47,913 nucleotides of DNA from Curtobacterium sp. MCSS17_008 (GTDB taxonomy: Bacteria > Actinomycetota > Actinomycetes > Actinomycetales > Microbacteriaceae), in assembly GCF_003234185.1 (NCBI RefSeq), contig NZ_QKSM01000018.1, positions 1-47,913 on the forward strand, read 5' to 3'. The notes beneath the pieces were generated by a model. It ran no database searches, was not told the DNA's origin, and saw only the letters and a program-made list of their open reading frames with translations. Each line of letters opens with the position of its first letter. Positions within the stretch are counted from its first letter, which is position 1. A program made the translations under genes and the position numbers. Shown piece after piece: positions 35,409 to 43,971 of this stretch.

Positions 35409-36199
35409 CCGACCGGCGGCCGCTGCCGGCTGCAGGGCGGCCTGGGCGTGACCGACAGCCCTCCGGCGAGGAGCCAACTGAACCTGCAGCAGCCCCGAGA
35501 TACGCAACCGACCCTGTGGCGGTACCGGTGGTATTTGAACCCATCACCGAGCAATCGGAGGTGCACTCCATTCGAGCAGATCCGCTTGAGCACGCGGCGA
35601 TCGGCGCCGCTCCATGAATGTTCGAGCCATGTCGCGCCGTGTGAAGCTGCACCAAAATGCACCACAGATGCACCGTGTCCGCTTCGAACTCGAGGGCCCG
35701 ACGAGGGCCGAGAGCAACGCTGTGCCAAGCCGCGATACCATACATTATCTGCGGAAGTACAGGCAGCTCAAGCGGCCGAGACGGGGCTTGCCTGGAGCGC
35801 AACGCGGTCGCGACAGCGGACCCGTTCCCTCACGACCTCGACAGCCCGAGCTTACTTGAGTGCATGTACACGGCGGTAGACGCTCCGCTTCGGGATCTCG
35901 CGAAGCTCAGCTACCAGCTACTCGACGATGACACCGGTAGTGACAGCAGGGCTGGCGAAATCCGCAACGGCAGTACTGCCGGCGCTAGGCGTGGCCTGCT
36001 TCTTCCAGCCGTCGGCGGTACTGGGCGAAGGCGCGCGCCGTTTCGCGGGCCTTTCGCGCCGCTGTTCCGACGCAGAGTTCTTCCGCAAAGAGTTCGCGAT
36101 CATCGGCGGCTACGCCGTCCGAGGTGCCGGGCAAAGACTGCTGCAGCCAGACACACCGGTGCGGCGCCGATCCCCGCTCGCCCCGTTCGGCCTGAACCA
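35409..36199. other. Gene-poor left part of the island
   Basis: About 790 bp with no intact gene. Codon structure breaks down and AT-richer patches appear (ATACATTATCTGCGG near 35740), unlike the neighbouring catabolic operon. It contains a minus-strand HTH remnant (35852-36103) and a short stretch near 35517-35545 that resembles a tRNA 3' end on the minus strand. Confidence 0.6.
35852..36103 (-). pseudogene. Remnant of a small HTH-containing protein
   Basis: The minus-strand frame encodes a basic stretch, is interrupted by TAG at 35918-35920, and then continues in the same frame as LVAELREIPKRSVYRRVHAL before TAA at 35852. The last part looks like a recognition helix (IPKRSVYRRV) as found at the C-terminus of resolvases and small plasmid or phage regulators. 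An overlapping frame upstream (ARKARETARAFAQYRRRLEE) looks like a second fragment of the same gene after a frameshift. I cannot assign the family. Confidence 0.4.
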
Positions 36200-36784
36200 T
36201 TAAGACGGTACTGACCGACTCAGGAGCAGTGCCATCGGTACAGCCATGCACAGGGCAGGGACAATCCACCGGAGAGACTGCGCCCTTTGGTGAATATTTG
36301 CCACAGACGCTAACGCCAGGACTCCCAATATAATGCCCAATAGGGCGATCAAGCGCGGCGCTGTCCAGAAGCTGAATGTAACGCCAGGCCAGTCTCGAGC
36401 GAGGTCGTGTCTCCGGGCGAACGCAATTACCACCAGGGCGGCGAGGCCTACTAGAGCCACTGGCCAGACGACCGGCCCATTGGGCAGAACTATCTCGTCT
36501 TTGCCTGGCTGGCCCAGGAAAAACAGGCCGATAGCGACGCTGATCAGCCCGAGCAGGCCGCCGCTCATTTCTACCTTGTTCGTCGAGGACATCATCAGGG
36601 GCGCTCCGGCTGTTCCCATCCCCGCCATTCCCACTGCCGCATCATCGGTCACGCGCCATCCGGACAGATGCATCCAAATGATCCCAGCAGGCAGAAGCAG
36701 GTAGACCGTCAACGCCGCCTTCCTCAGATGTCTTGTACTAGCCGCCTCTGGCCGACCATTCGCCTGATCGGCACCCCCACACAT
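36200..36784 (-). CDS. Hypothetical membrane protein
   Basis: 194-aa protein of no family I recognise. Five hydrophobic segments are visible: ALTVYLLLPAGIIWMHL, GLLGLISVAIGLFFLG, VWPVALVGLAALVVIAF, LIALLGIILGVLALASV and IVPALCMAVPMALLLS. A Gly/Met-rich loop (AVGMAGMGTAGAPLMM) follows the first. ATG 36784 is used; a GTG two codons upstream is the alternative. Base composition is lower in GC than in the catabolic cluster and it lies between a decayed gene and a PIN-domain gene, which fits island cargo. Confidence 0.65.
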   Translation of the reverse strand: MCGGADQANGRPEAASTRHLRKAALTVYLLLPAGIIWMHLSGWRVTDDAAVGMAGMGTAGAPLMMSSTNKVEMSGGLLGLISVAIGLFFLGQPGKDEIVLPNGPVVWPVALVGLAALVVIAFARRHDLARDWPGVTFSFWTAPRLIALLGIILGVLALASVANIHQRAQSLRWIVPALCMAVPMALLLSRSVPS

Positions 36785-36965
36785 GACCACCTAATGAATG
36801 TACTGGGCGATGCCCGGATTGGGCCGAGGCCAGCAGGCTGGCGCGCACAAAGAGCCGTCCGCCAGCGAGCACCACCGAATTCGCCGTTGTGCTGGGGCTC
36901 GCATCGAGGTGCGCAGGCCATTCATGCAGCATGCTGGCAGCGCAGACCCGACACGAAGGACCCTG

Positions 36966-38477
36966 ATGCTTCTCATCCTCGACGCCAACGCCGTCGTCTC
37001 GAACCCAGAGCTGCAAGGGGGTGCCTGGCACGGCATCAAGGCTGCGATCGCCGACAAGACTCTCACCGTGATCGCTCCGCGCATAGTCGCGGCGGAGATC
37101 ACTGCGAAGGTCAGAGCGAACCGGCGCAAGGTCCAGCTGCGAGGGGACGCTCGCCGAGCACCCGCGGCCGTGACGCAGGCGCTGCAAAACGCCGCCGCCG
37201 AGGTTGAGCGGTGGGCCGCCCGCTACGACGCAGAGATCTGGCTCGCCGCCGACGGGATACTCATCCGCGACACCCCGACGATCAGTCACGACGAGGTCTC
37301 CCAACGAGCCATCGACCGCCACCCGCCCTTCGATGAGAACGGCGGCGGCTACCGGGATGCGCTGCACTGGTACACCGTGCTCGACATCATTCGTGAGCAC
37401 CCAGCCGAAGCAGTCGTCTTCGTCTCGAACGACGACGGGTACCAAACCAGCAAGGGCAGCCATGAACTGCATCCCAAGCTCCTAGAAGAAGCCAACGAGA
37501 TCCTGACCACGGGCAGCATCCAGCTCTACAGGAACATCAACGAGTTCGATCCACCGCAGAAGTACGCCGGCGAGGAGGATCGCACCACTCCCGACTCCGA
37601 TCACCTCGAAGCACTCGTTGCCGCGCTCTTCCCCGACGGCACCCTCCACGCCCCCGAGATCTGGATGGCCTTCGACGTCGAAGAACCCGTCGATGCCGAT
37701 GTCAGCGACCCCGGGACGCCGGAGCTGGTCTTCTCTCACGTGCGTGACCTCGTCGGCGGCGGGCGCTCGTACCGGACCAGGATCCGGCTCACCGCACGCG
37801 TGGTCCTCGACTGGATCAACTGGCCCGACGAAGTCGACGCAAGCGCCTACGAGGAGCTCGACATTACCGCCGAGTACACCGTCGACGACGACGGCTTTCA
37901 CGTCGACGAGGACCGCACGCACCTCGCGCGAGCTCCATGGTTCACCCCGACGGAGAGCACTCGGTCCGACCCCACCTTTGCGAGCCGCGCCGCTGCGGTG
38001 AAGGTGTTCAACGACGAGCGCAAACGCCAGCTTGCGACGTCGATCGATTTCGGTCAACTCGACTCGACTGCTGCACTCATGGCGCGGCTGGCAGTGCCGC
38101 CGACGCTGGCGAACGCGATTGCGGACCTTGCCAAGCGCGGGTACACGCAGTCTTTCGCTGAGATGGCGGCTGCACAGACCGGGAAAATGGGTTTCGCGGG
38201 ACTCGCCGCAGCCCGGGCAGCGGCGGTGAGCGTGGACTTCTCGACAGGTCCGATCGCGAATATAGCCGCCGAGATAGCCAGAAGGGGCAAGACACTTCCC
38301 CCAAGCGACGTACTTGCAGCGGCCGCCGCTGCCGCCGCAACCGTCGCCGCAGCAAGCCAGACGCCGGCAGACGAGACAGTCGACGACACAAGCATCGACG
38401 CTGAGGCCGGCGCGGCAGACGAAGTCAACGCTGGCGACAGCGCCGACAAGTCCGACGACGATCGAACAGACGGATAG
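36966..38477 (+). CDS. PIN-domain protein (DUF4935-like), putative RNase
   Basis: 503-aa protein with an N-terminal PIN fold, the nuclease type of many toxins and RNases. The acidic active-site set is visible: Asp6 in LILDANAVV, Glu44 in VAAEIT, Asp131 in GYRDALHW and Asp156/157 in VSNDDGY. Residues 180-400 form an acidic region of unknown role. The C-terminal part is Ala-rich and ends in an acidic, disordered tail (ASTPADET-like repeats of D, T and A). It is far longer than VapC toxins (130 aa), and no antitoxin partner is beside it. ATG 36966 follows GAAGGA. It lies in the island with an Lsr2 gene, so a defence or mobile-element role is plausible. Confidence 0.75.
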   Translation: MLLILDANAVVSNPELQGGAWHGIKAAIADKTLTVIAPRIVAAEITAKVRANRRKVQLRGDARRAPAAVTQALQNAAAEVERWAARYDAEIWLAADGILIRDTPTISHDEVSQRAIDRHPPFDENGGGYRDALHWYTVLDIIREHPAEAVVFVSNDDGYQTSKGSHELHPKLLEEANEILTTGSIQLYRNINEFDPPQKYAGEEDRTTPDSDHLEALVAALFPDGTLHAPEIWMAFDVEEPVDADVSDPGTPELVFSHVRDLVGGGRSYRTRIRLTARVVLDWINWPDEVDASAYEELDITAEYTVDDDGFHVDEDRTHLARAPWFTPTESTRSDPTFASRAAAVKVFNDERKRQLATSIDFGQLDSTAALMARLAVPPTLANAIADLAKRGYTQSFAEMAAAQTGKMGFAGLAAARAAAVSVDFSTGPIANIAAEIARRGKTLPPSDVLAAAAAAAATVAAASQTPADETVDDTSIDAEAGAADEVNAGDSADKSDDDRTDG

Positions 38478-38673
38478 GACACTCCCAATTCGACGACGGA
38501 CCGACAGTTAACGTCCGTCTCGACCTCGAACTGCTGCACGTGATCGTGATCCAGATCCGCGTCGCGGCCCTGCTGTTGACCTCTGACAGTCACCAACCGA
38601 ATGTTCGCCGGCACACCGGCTTTATCTCGCTGATCCCAGTGCGCGCCCGGCAGCGGACGGATCGATGGCGACG

Positions 38674-39678
38674 TTAGTGTTCACGAACGGCGTGCACCAG
38701 ATCCGCCTCCGAGGGCAGGGCTGCCTGCGCTGCTGGCGAGAACAGGTCGTAGCTGGCGACACCGATCGGCGTCTGCTGGGTGCCGAGTGAGTAGCGGACG
38801 ACGGCGTCGTTCTTGTCCGCGACGAGGAGCAGCCCGACTGTGTCGGCGTGCTGGGAGCGGCGAAGCTTGTCATCGACGAGGGCGACGTAGAAGCCAAGCT
38901 GGCCGAGGTACTCCGGCTTGAACATGCCAATCTTCAACTCGATGACCACGTAACGGAGCTGCTCGACGTGGCAGAAAAGCAGGTCAACGTAGAAGTCGTC
39001 CCCGTCGACGTCGAAGTGCACCTGCCGACCCACGAACGCGAACCCCTCCCCCAGCTCCCGCAACGTGTCGATGATCCGATCGACCAACGCCTGCTCAAGC
39101 TGCCGCTCCTTCGTATCCCCATCGAGGGCGAGGAAGTCCAGGACGTTCGGGTCCTTCGTAATTTGCTGCGCCAGGTCCGACTCTCCCGCCGGCAACGTGG
39201 CGAAGCTCGACGGCGCCGCCTGTAACCGAGTGTGAGCATCGGTGCGGATTTGGTGCTCGAGCACGTTCCGAGACCACCCGTGATGCATCGCCTGCGCCGC
39301 GTACCACTCGTGGGTCTCCTGGTCGTCGAGCCGGTCGAGGAGCACCGTGATGTGTCCCCAGGGCAGTTGTCCAACAAGCTGTTGGACAACTGCCTTGTCC
39401 GGTCACGCGGCAGCCGCGCGACGCATGTAAAAGAGGTTCGCGCGCGAGAAGCCCTTCATCGCCGGGAACTCCGCGCGGAGATCTTCGGCGAGCCGTCCGA
39501 TGACGTTGGTTCCCACCCCTCCTGCTCCTGTCGCTGCAAGATCGTGGATCCAATCCCCCAGTACAAGCGCACCAGTTTCGTGTTGACGCGACGCTGCGCC
39601 GTGAAGCGCGCATTCCTCACCTGTTGCTTCAGCCAAAGCGGCGGTGTAGCCGAATGGAACGGGTGCGCTTTTCGTCAT
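38674..39678 (-). pseudogene. Decayed YhcG/DUF1016 nuclease gene (PD-(D/E)XK family)
   Basis: The parts of a full-length DUF1016 protein are all present but broken. MTKSAPVPFGYTAALAE starts at 39678; the frame then shifts near 39627-39634 to continue as VRNARFTAQRRVNTKLVRLY and ILQRQEQEGW. It shifts back at 39511-39514, where one G is missing from TGGGGA, giving GTNVIGRLAEDL. At 39403-39405 an in-frame TGA stands where the family has Trp (AxPD context). The frame then stays open to 38674, with GQLPWGHITVLLDRL and the catalytic region YVDLLF and VIELK. Homologues are about 340-aa nucleases linked to mobile DNA. The intact 3' part could still make a 223-aa fragment. Confidence 0.85.
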
Positions 39679-39791
39679 CGGGACCATTCTGCCTCACCGG
39701 ATGGATGCGGCATGCCGGCTCGCGACTTCTGACTGTCTGAAGCGACGTATGCCACAGTGGAGGCGCATCCCCTAGTGAAAGGCGGCCTCCT

Positions 39792-40136
39792 ATGGCGCAG
39801 AAAGTCACCACGCAGCTCGTCGACGACTTGACCGGCGACACCATCGAAGACGGCAAGGGCCGCACCGTCACCTTCGGGTTTGACGGCGCCAACTACGAAA
39901 TCGACCTGACCGACGACAACGCAGACGCGCTCCGCGAAGCGTTCTCGGACTACATCGCCGCCGCCCGTAAGACCGGCAACCGCAGCAGTCGCGCATCCTC
40001 TGGCAGCGCCCCCAAGCGTGGCAACTCCGAGGAACTCGGCAAGATCCGCGAGTGGGCCGCCGCCAACGGCCACGAGGTCTCCTCCCGCGGTCGGATCAGC
40101 CAGGCCGTCCGCGACGCGTACGACGCCGCACACTGA
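39792..40136 (+). CDS. lsr2: Lsr2-family nucleoid-associated xenogeneic silencer
   Basis: 114-aa DNA-binding protein. The N-terminal dimerisation part has the usual AQKVTTQLVDDLTG opening and VTFGFDGANYEIDL, followed by a Ser/Arg/Lys-rich linker. The C-terminal DNA-binding part ends SSRGRISQAVRDAYDAAH, in which RGR is the minor-groove (AT-hook-like) motif of Lsr2. Lsr2 binds AT-rich DNA and silences acquired genes in actinobacteria. GAGGC-type ribosome site and AAAGG precede the ATG. Position inside a decayed, lower-GC island suggests it may be an extra, island-encoded copy instead of the core one. A good terminator follows. Confidence 0.93.
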   Translation: MAQKVTTQLVDDLTGDTIEDGKGRTVTFGFDGANYEIDLTDDNADALREAFSDYIAAARKTGNRSSRASSGSAPKRGNSEELGKIREWAAANGHEVSSRGRISQAVRDAYDAAH

Positions 40137-40156
40137 CGCCACTCCCCCACACGCAG

Positions 40157-40192
40157 CAACGGCCGGCCGCCCTTCGGGGTCGCCGGCCGTTG
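40157..40192 (+). terminator. Terminator after lsr2
   Basis: A perfect 11-bp stem (CAACGGCCGGC and GCCGGCCGTTG) with a 14-nt loop that itself can fold around CCTTCGGGG, followed by TTGTTGATC, 21 bp after the stop. Confidence 0.8.
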
Positions 40193-40758
40193 TTGATCGC
40201 GCCGATAGCGGTCTCTTATGTCAGATTGAGGACTCCGACGCCTGCTCCCCAGGGTGCGTCGGTGTGTCTCCTCCCTCATGCTGCGTCGCTTATCCGCAAG
40301 AGCGTCGCTGCAGACTGGGCCTGCATCCTTAGCGGAGTCACATAGCGCTTGGGTGAGCCGTGCCTCCCGTCCGTCACGCGGCCGCACTCCACGACGGACG
40401 CGGTACCGGGCGCGTTCGAACCCGCTCAATCCGCCGCTCGTCGGCGCCCAGTGCAAGGACGCGCCGACGTGTTGGACGAACGGAAGGCCCATCAGCCCAA
40501 CGCAGCCGATGGCCGCATCTCAGCCACGACAGCGCCCTATAGAGACGGGTGGTTTTCGCGCTGCGAAGGACGCGTCGCCCGGCCAGTCGCACCGACTTCG
40601 GGCGACGGCCCCCAACTCCGCCCTATCCTGCTGACTGATCGCCTACCGGGTGGCACGACTGCCTTTCAGCTCGGGCTCCGGGTTCGTAACCGCTGACCGT
40701 GCTGGTGTAGTGAGGATGCACGGAGATGGGCGGGTGACGGAGTTGATAAGCCGGAGAC
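40193..40758. other. Gap without a supported gene
   Basis: About 570 bp in which I find no convincing gene on either strand. It contains one arm of the dispersed element (GCCGTGCCTCCCGTCCGTCA, 40358-40376). The long open frames here lack codon bias and family motifs. It may be residue of the same decayed island. Confidence 0.5.
40358..40376 (+). repeat. Single arm of the dispersed GCCTCCCGTCCGTC element
   Basis: Matches the right arms of the hairpins at 13785-13832 (including the GTG variant before CCTCCC) and 24536-24579. No complementary arm is found within 60 bp. Confidence 0.6.
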
Positions 40759-40796
40759 AGGAGGGCCCGCCGGAATAGATTCCGGCGGGCCCTCCT
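40759..40796 (-). terminator. Terminator of the adhesin gene
   Basis: A perfect 17-bp stem (AGGAGGGCCCGCCGGAA and its complement) with the 4-nt loop TAGA lies about 40 bp beyond the adhesin stop on the minus strand. Confidence 0.85.
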
Positions 40797-40833
40797 CGGT
40801 GCTTTCGCTGCCGTTCTGCAGCGGGCGCGGCGA

Positions 40834-43800
40834 TCAGCTGCGGCGGTGGCGGCGCCCGATCGTCAGCCCGGCACCTGCGAGCAGGAGCAGGAGAGCGATC
40901 GCGATCATCGGGGCCGTGTCGGCGCCGGTGTAGGCGAGCGAGCCGCCTGCCTCGGTACCACCGGAGCCATCCGCACCACCGGAGCCGGCCGTTCCGGCGA
41001 GCACGACGGTGAAGGTGATCGCATCGGACGGGTCCGACTCACCACCGGCACCGGTCTGCGTGGCCGTAATGGTGTGCGTCCCCGGGCCGAAGGGAACGAG
41101 CGGCGTGCACGTCCAGGTGCCGTCGGCGGCGACCGTCGTGGTGCAAACCACGGCTTCCCCGTCCCGGACCGTCACAGTCGTGCCGGGCTCACCCGTGCCG
41201 GTGATCGGGGGCGTTCCGGTCGTAACCGTTCCGCCCTCCTCCGGTGAGGTGATCACGGGCGGCGCGGGGGCCGTAACCGCGTCGTACGTGTAAGCCAGGG
41301 GCTCCGACGTGCCGGCCGCGTTCGTCACCGTGACCGTGACCTCGCCCGGGTCGTGCGCCGGGGTGATGAAGGTGAGCTCGGTGCCGTCCTCCGACACGCT
41401 GTCCGGCCTGATTGGGTCGGAACCGTCGACCGACACGGTCGATGCGTCGGTGAACCCGTCACCGGTGATCGTCACCAACGTGCCACCCGCCGCCGGCCCG
41501 TGGTTCGGGTCCAGCGTGGTCAGCGTCGGCGCGTTCGCGGGCGCCGGGTCGTAGACGAACGTCACCGGGTCGGAGGTGCCCGCGTCGGTCGTCACGGTCA
41601 CGTCCACCTCGCCGGCCGCGTGGGCCGGGGTGGTGAAGGTGAGCTCCGTGCCATCCTCGGAGACGCTGTCCGGCGTGACCTCGACCCCATCGACCGACAC
41701 CGTGGCGTCGTCCGTGAAGCCGGTCCCCGTCAGGGTGACCGTCGTCCCGCCACCGGCCGGACCGTTAGCCGGGTCGATGTCCGTGATGGTCGGCGCACCG
41801 GCAGGAGCCTCGAGGTAGGTGAACGTCAGCGGCTCCGAAGTGCCGTCACCATTCGTCACCGTCACCGGCACCGCACCAGCAGCATGCGCCGGCGTAGTGA
41901 ACGTCAGCGACGTGCCGTCCTCCGAGATGCTGTCCGGCGTGATCGGGTCACCGTTGTCGACCGACACCGTCGAGTCATCCGTGAACCCATCACCGGTAAT
42001 CGTCACCGAGGTGCCACCAGCAGCCGGACCCTCGTCCGGGTCCAGCGCGTCCAGCGTCGGCGCACCGGCAGAAGCCTCGAGGTAGGTGAACGTCAGCGGC
42101 TCCGAAGTGCCGTCACCATTCGTCACCGTCACCGGCACCGCACCAGCAGCATGCGCCGGCGTAGTGAACGTCAGCGACGTGCCGTCCTCCGAGATGCTGT
42201 CCGGCGTGATCGGGTCACCGTTGTCGACCGACACCGTCGAGTCATCCGTGAACCCATCACCGGTAATCGTCACCGAGGTGCCACCAGCAGCCGGACCCTC
42301 GTCCGGGTCCAGCGCGTCCAGCGTCGGCGCACCGGCAGAAGCCTCGAGGTAGGTGAACGTCAGCGGCTCCGAAGTGCCGGACGGCGTCGTGACCGTGACA
42401 TCGACGGCACCGGCGTCGTGCGCCGGAGTGGTGAAGGTGAGCTCGGTGCCGTCCTCCGAGACAGTGTCCGGCGTGATCGGGTCGGAACCGCCCACGGACA
42501 CGGTCGAGTCGTCCGTGAAGTCGGTACCTGTGACGGTCACCGTGGTGCCGCCAGCGGTCGGACCGTTATCCGGGGCGAGTGAGGCCAGGGTTGGGACGGC
42601 GAGCGGGCCCGCGTTTGGGCCGACCGTTGCAGATGCGAGGTTGACGATCGCGGCCGGGGTGGCAGCGTTCGGCAGCAGCCCGACACGGAGTGCCCGCTGG
42701 GTGAAGACCCCTCCGGCGCTGGTCTCCTGCACGTTGCCCTGTAGGGAGACGATGTCGGTGAGGGCGTCGGCGAGTGGCGTCACGACGGTCGTGCCGAGGC
42801 CGCTGATCACGTTGTTGATGGGTGCGACGACCTGGGCGAGCACCGGGTTGACCACCGGCAGGATCTGCCCGACTGGCAGCGGGACGCCGAGAAGCGTCAC
42901 CGTGAGGCCCCGTAGCGAGGTCGTGAGCTCGGTCACGACACCTTGGAGCGCCGAAGTGATCGCCGGCAGGAGCTGGGTCGTGAGTGCGTTGGTGATGTAC
43001 GGCAGCAGGTCGGTGTTCGGTGGCAGGTCGTTGAGGTTTAGCCCTTGGCTCGCCAGCACTGCAGCGACGTCTATCGTGATCGCACCGGTTTGCAGATTCG
43101 CGGTGATCGACCCGTCCGCGCTCGTGACATTCGTCGCCGAGTCAAGGACTGCAGTGAGGTTGGGGATCCCCGAGACCTGAACCAACTGGCCGAGGACGGA
43201 CCGCAGGAGCGTCTGCAGGTTGTTCACCGTCGGCTGCAGTCCAGCGAGCGTCCCGCGGAGATCGGTGACGGTGTCGCCGAGCGCTGGACTGGTCAGGGTC
43301 AGGTTGAGGTCCTCGACGCCGTAGTCGCCGCTCTGGGCGCCGCCGGGACCAGCGGCCTGCACGGCCGTCGCGGACACTGCGCCGACCTCGAGGTTCACGT
43401 CTGCGAGTGCCCCGGCGAGGTCCTCCCCGATAAGGCCGGAGAGCGCAAGCGAGGCGTTCGCCTGCGGGACGCCGTCCTGGCCGCCGACACCGATGCCGCC
43501 CGTGTTCGTGACCGCACCCGAGGCCGCGGCCGAGCTGCCGTCCGGATTCGCGGCTGCGTACTGGTTGACCGCGCCAAGCGTCAGCATGCCGTTATCGCCG
43601 AGGAGGTTCAACCCGTTGCCGAGGTCAACACTCACGGAGTTGAGTGCGGTCGCGTCGAGCGGGTGCACGTCAGTGACAGTCGCGCCACCAGTGTTCCGCG
43701 CATCCGCGGGAGTCACGGTGAGAATGTCATCGAGGTTGATCCCAAGCGCCGAACCGCTGATGAAGCGGCCCTGACCGACCGATGCTGCCGGAGCCGCCAT

Positions 43801-43944
43801 CGCCGGTGCTGCTGCCAGCACACTGCCACCGACTCCGAGGAGCGCCGCGGTGACGACCGCGATTCCCCGGGTTCTCCCGCTCCAGCGGGATGGTGTCGAC
43901 GCTCCTGGCCCATTTTCGGCGCGCGCGAGTGTCCCAAGCCTCAT
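40834..43944 (-). CDS. LAxTG-anchored surface protein with five TIG repeats (choice-of-anchor G-like)
   Basis: 1036-aa exported protein. The signal peptide ends near AAPAMAAPAAS (about residue 45-52). Residues 50-440 form a domain with GRFISGSALGINLDDILTV, resembling the NCBI 'choice-of-anchor G' family. Residues about 443-886 hold five IPT/TIG-like repeats of 89 residues, each containing GPAAGGTxVTxTGxGFTDDSTVSV; the second and third are identical in DNA. An Ig-like domain (GTPPITGTGEPGTTVTV) follows, then a Gly/Ser linker, LAYTGA at 1003-1008, a hydrophobic helix and RRHRRS: a class-E-type sortase signal. No sortase gene is in the window. ATG 43944 is chosen for the signal peptide and GGAG upstream. 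Confidence 0.9.
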   Translation of the reverse strand: MRLGTLARAENGPGASTPSRWSGRTRGIAVVTAALLGVGGSVLAAAPAMAAPAASVGQGRFISGSALGINLDDILTVTPADARNTGGATVTDVHPLDATALNSVSVDLGNGLNLLGDNGMLTLGAVNQYAAANPDGSSAAASGAVTNTGGIGVGGQDGVPQANASLALSGLIGEDLAGALADVNLEVGAVSATAVQAAGPGGAQSGDYGVEDLNLTLTSPALGDTVTDLRGTLAGLQPTVNNLQTLLRSVLGQLVQVSGIPNLTAVLDSATNVTSADGSITANLQTGAITIDVAAVLASQGLNLNDLPPNTDLLPYITNALTTQLLPAITSALQGVVTELTTSLRGLTVTLLGVPLPVGQILPVVNPVLAQVVAPINNVISGLGTTVVTPLADALTDIVSLQGNVQETSAGGVFTQRALRVGLLPNAATPAAIVNLASATVGPNAGPLAVPTLASLAPDNGPTAGGTTVTVTGTDFTDDSTVSVGGSDPITPDTVSEDGTELTFTTPAHDAGAVDVTVTTPSGTSEPLTFTYLEASAGAPTLDALDPDEGPAAGGTSVTITGDGFTDDSTVSVDNGDPITPDSISEDGTSLTFTTPAHAAGAVPVTVTNGDGTSEPLTFTYLEASAGAPTLDALDPDEGPAAGGTSVTITGDGFTDDSTVSVDNGDPITPDSISEDGTSLTFTTPAHAAGAVPVTVTNGDGTSEPLTFTYLEAPAGAPTITDIDPANGPAGGGTTVTLTGTGFTDDATVSVDGVEVTPDSVSEDGTELTFTTPAHAAGEVDVTVTTDAGTSDPVTFVYDPAPANAPTLTTLDPNHGPAAGGTLVTITGDGFTDASTVSVDGSDPIRPDSVSEDGTELTFITPAHDPGEVTVTVTNAAGTSEPLAYTYDAVTAPAPPVITSPEEGGTVTTGTPPITGTGEPGTTVTVRDGEAVVCTTTVAADGTWTCTPLVPFGPGTHTITATQTGAGGESDPSDAITFTVVLAGTAGSGGADGSGGTEAGGSLAYTGADTAPMIAIALLLLLAGAGLTIGRRHRRS
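41819..42352 (-). repeat. Perfect 267-bp tandem duplication in the adhesin gene
   Basis: Units 41819-42085 and 42086-42352 appear identical base for base as I read them, encoding two identical 89-residue TIG repeats. The flanking repeats are clearly diverged, so this duplication is recent or kept uniform by recombination. Confidence 0.9.
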
Positions 43945-43971
43945 ATGGCTCTGCTCCTGATCCTGATCCAA

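Noticed and set aside
35657..36214. 185-aa plus-strand frame in the island
   Set aside because: No family motif, disordered composition, and it overlaps the minus-strand HTH remnant, which has a more protein-like sequence.
39403..39405. TGA in the YhcG gene read as a selenocysteine codon
   Set aside because: The family has Trp at this place, the flanking gene has two further frame lesions, and no selenocysteine insertion element is expected; simple decay explains it better.
41819..42352. Possible CRISPR-like array in the repeats
   Set aside because: The repeats are 267 bp, contiguous without spacers, and in frame with the adhesin coding sequence.
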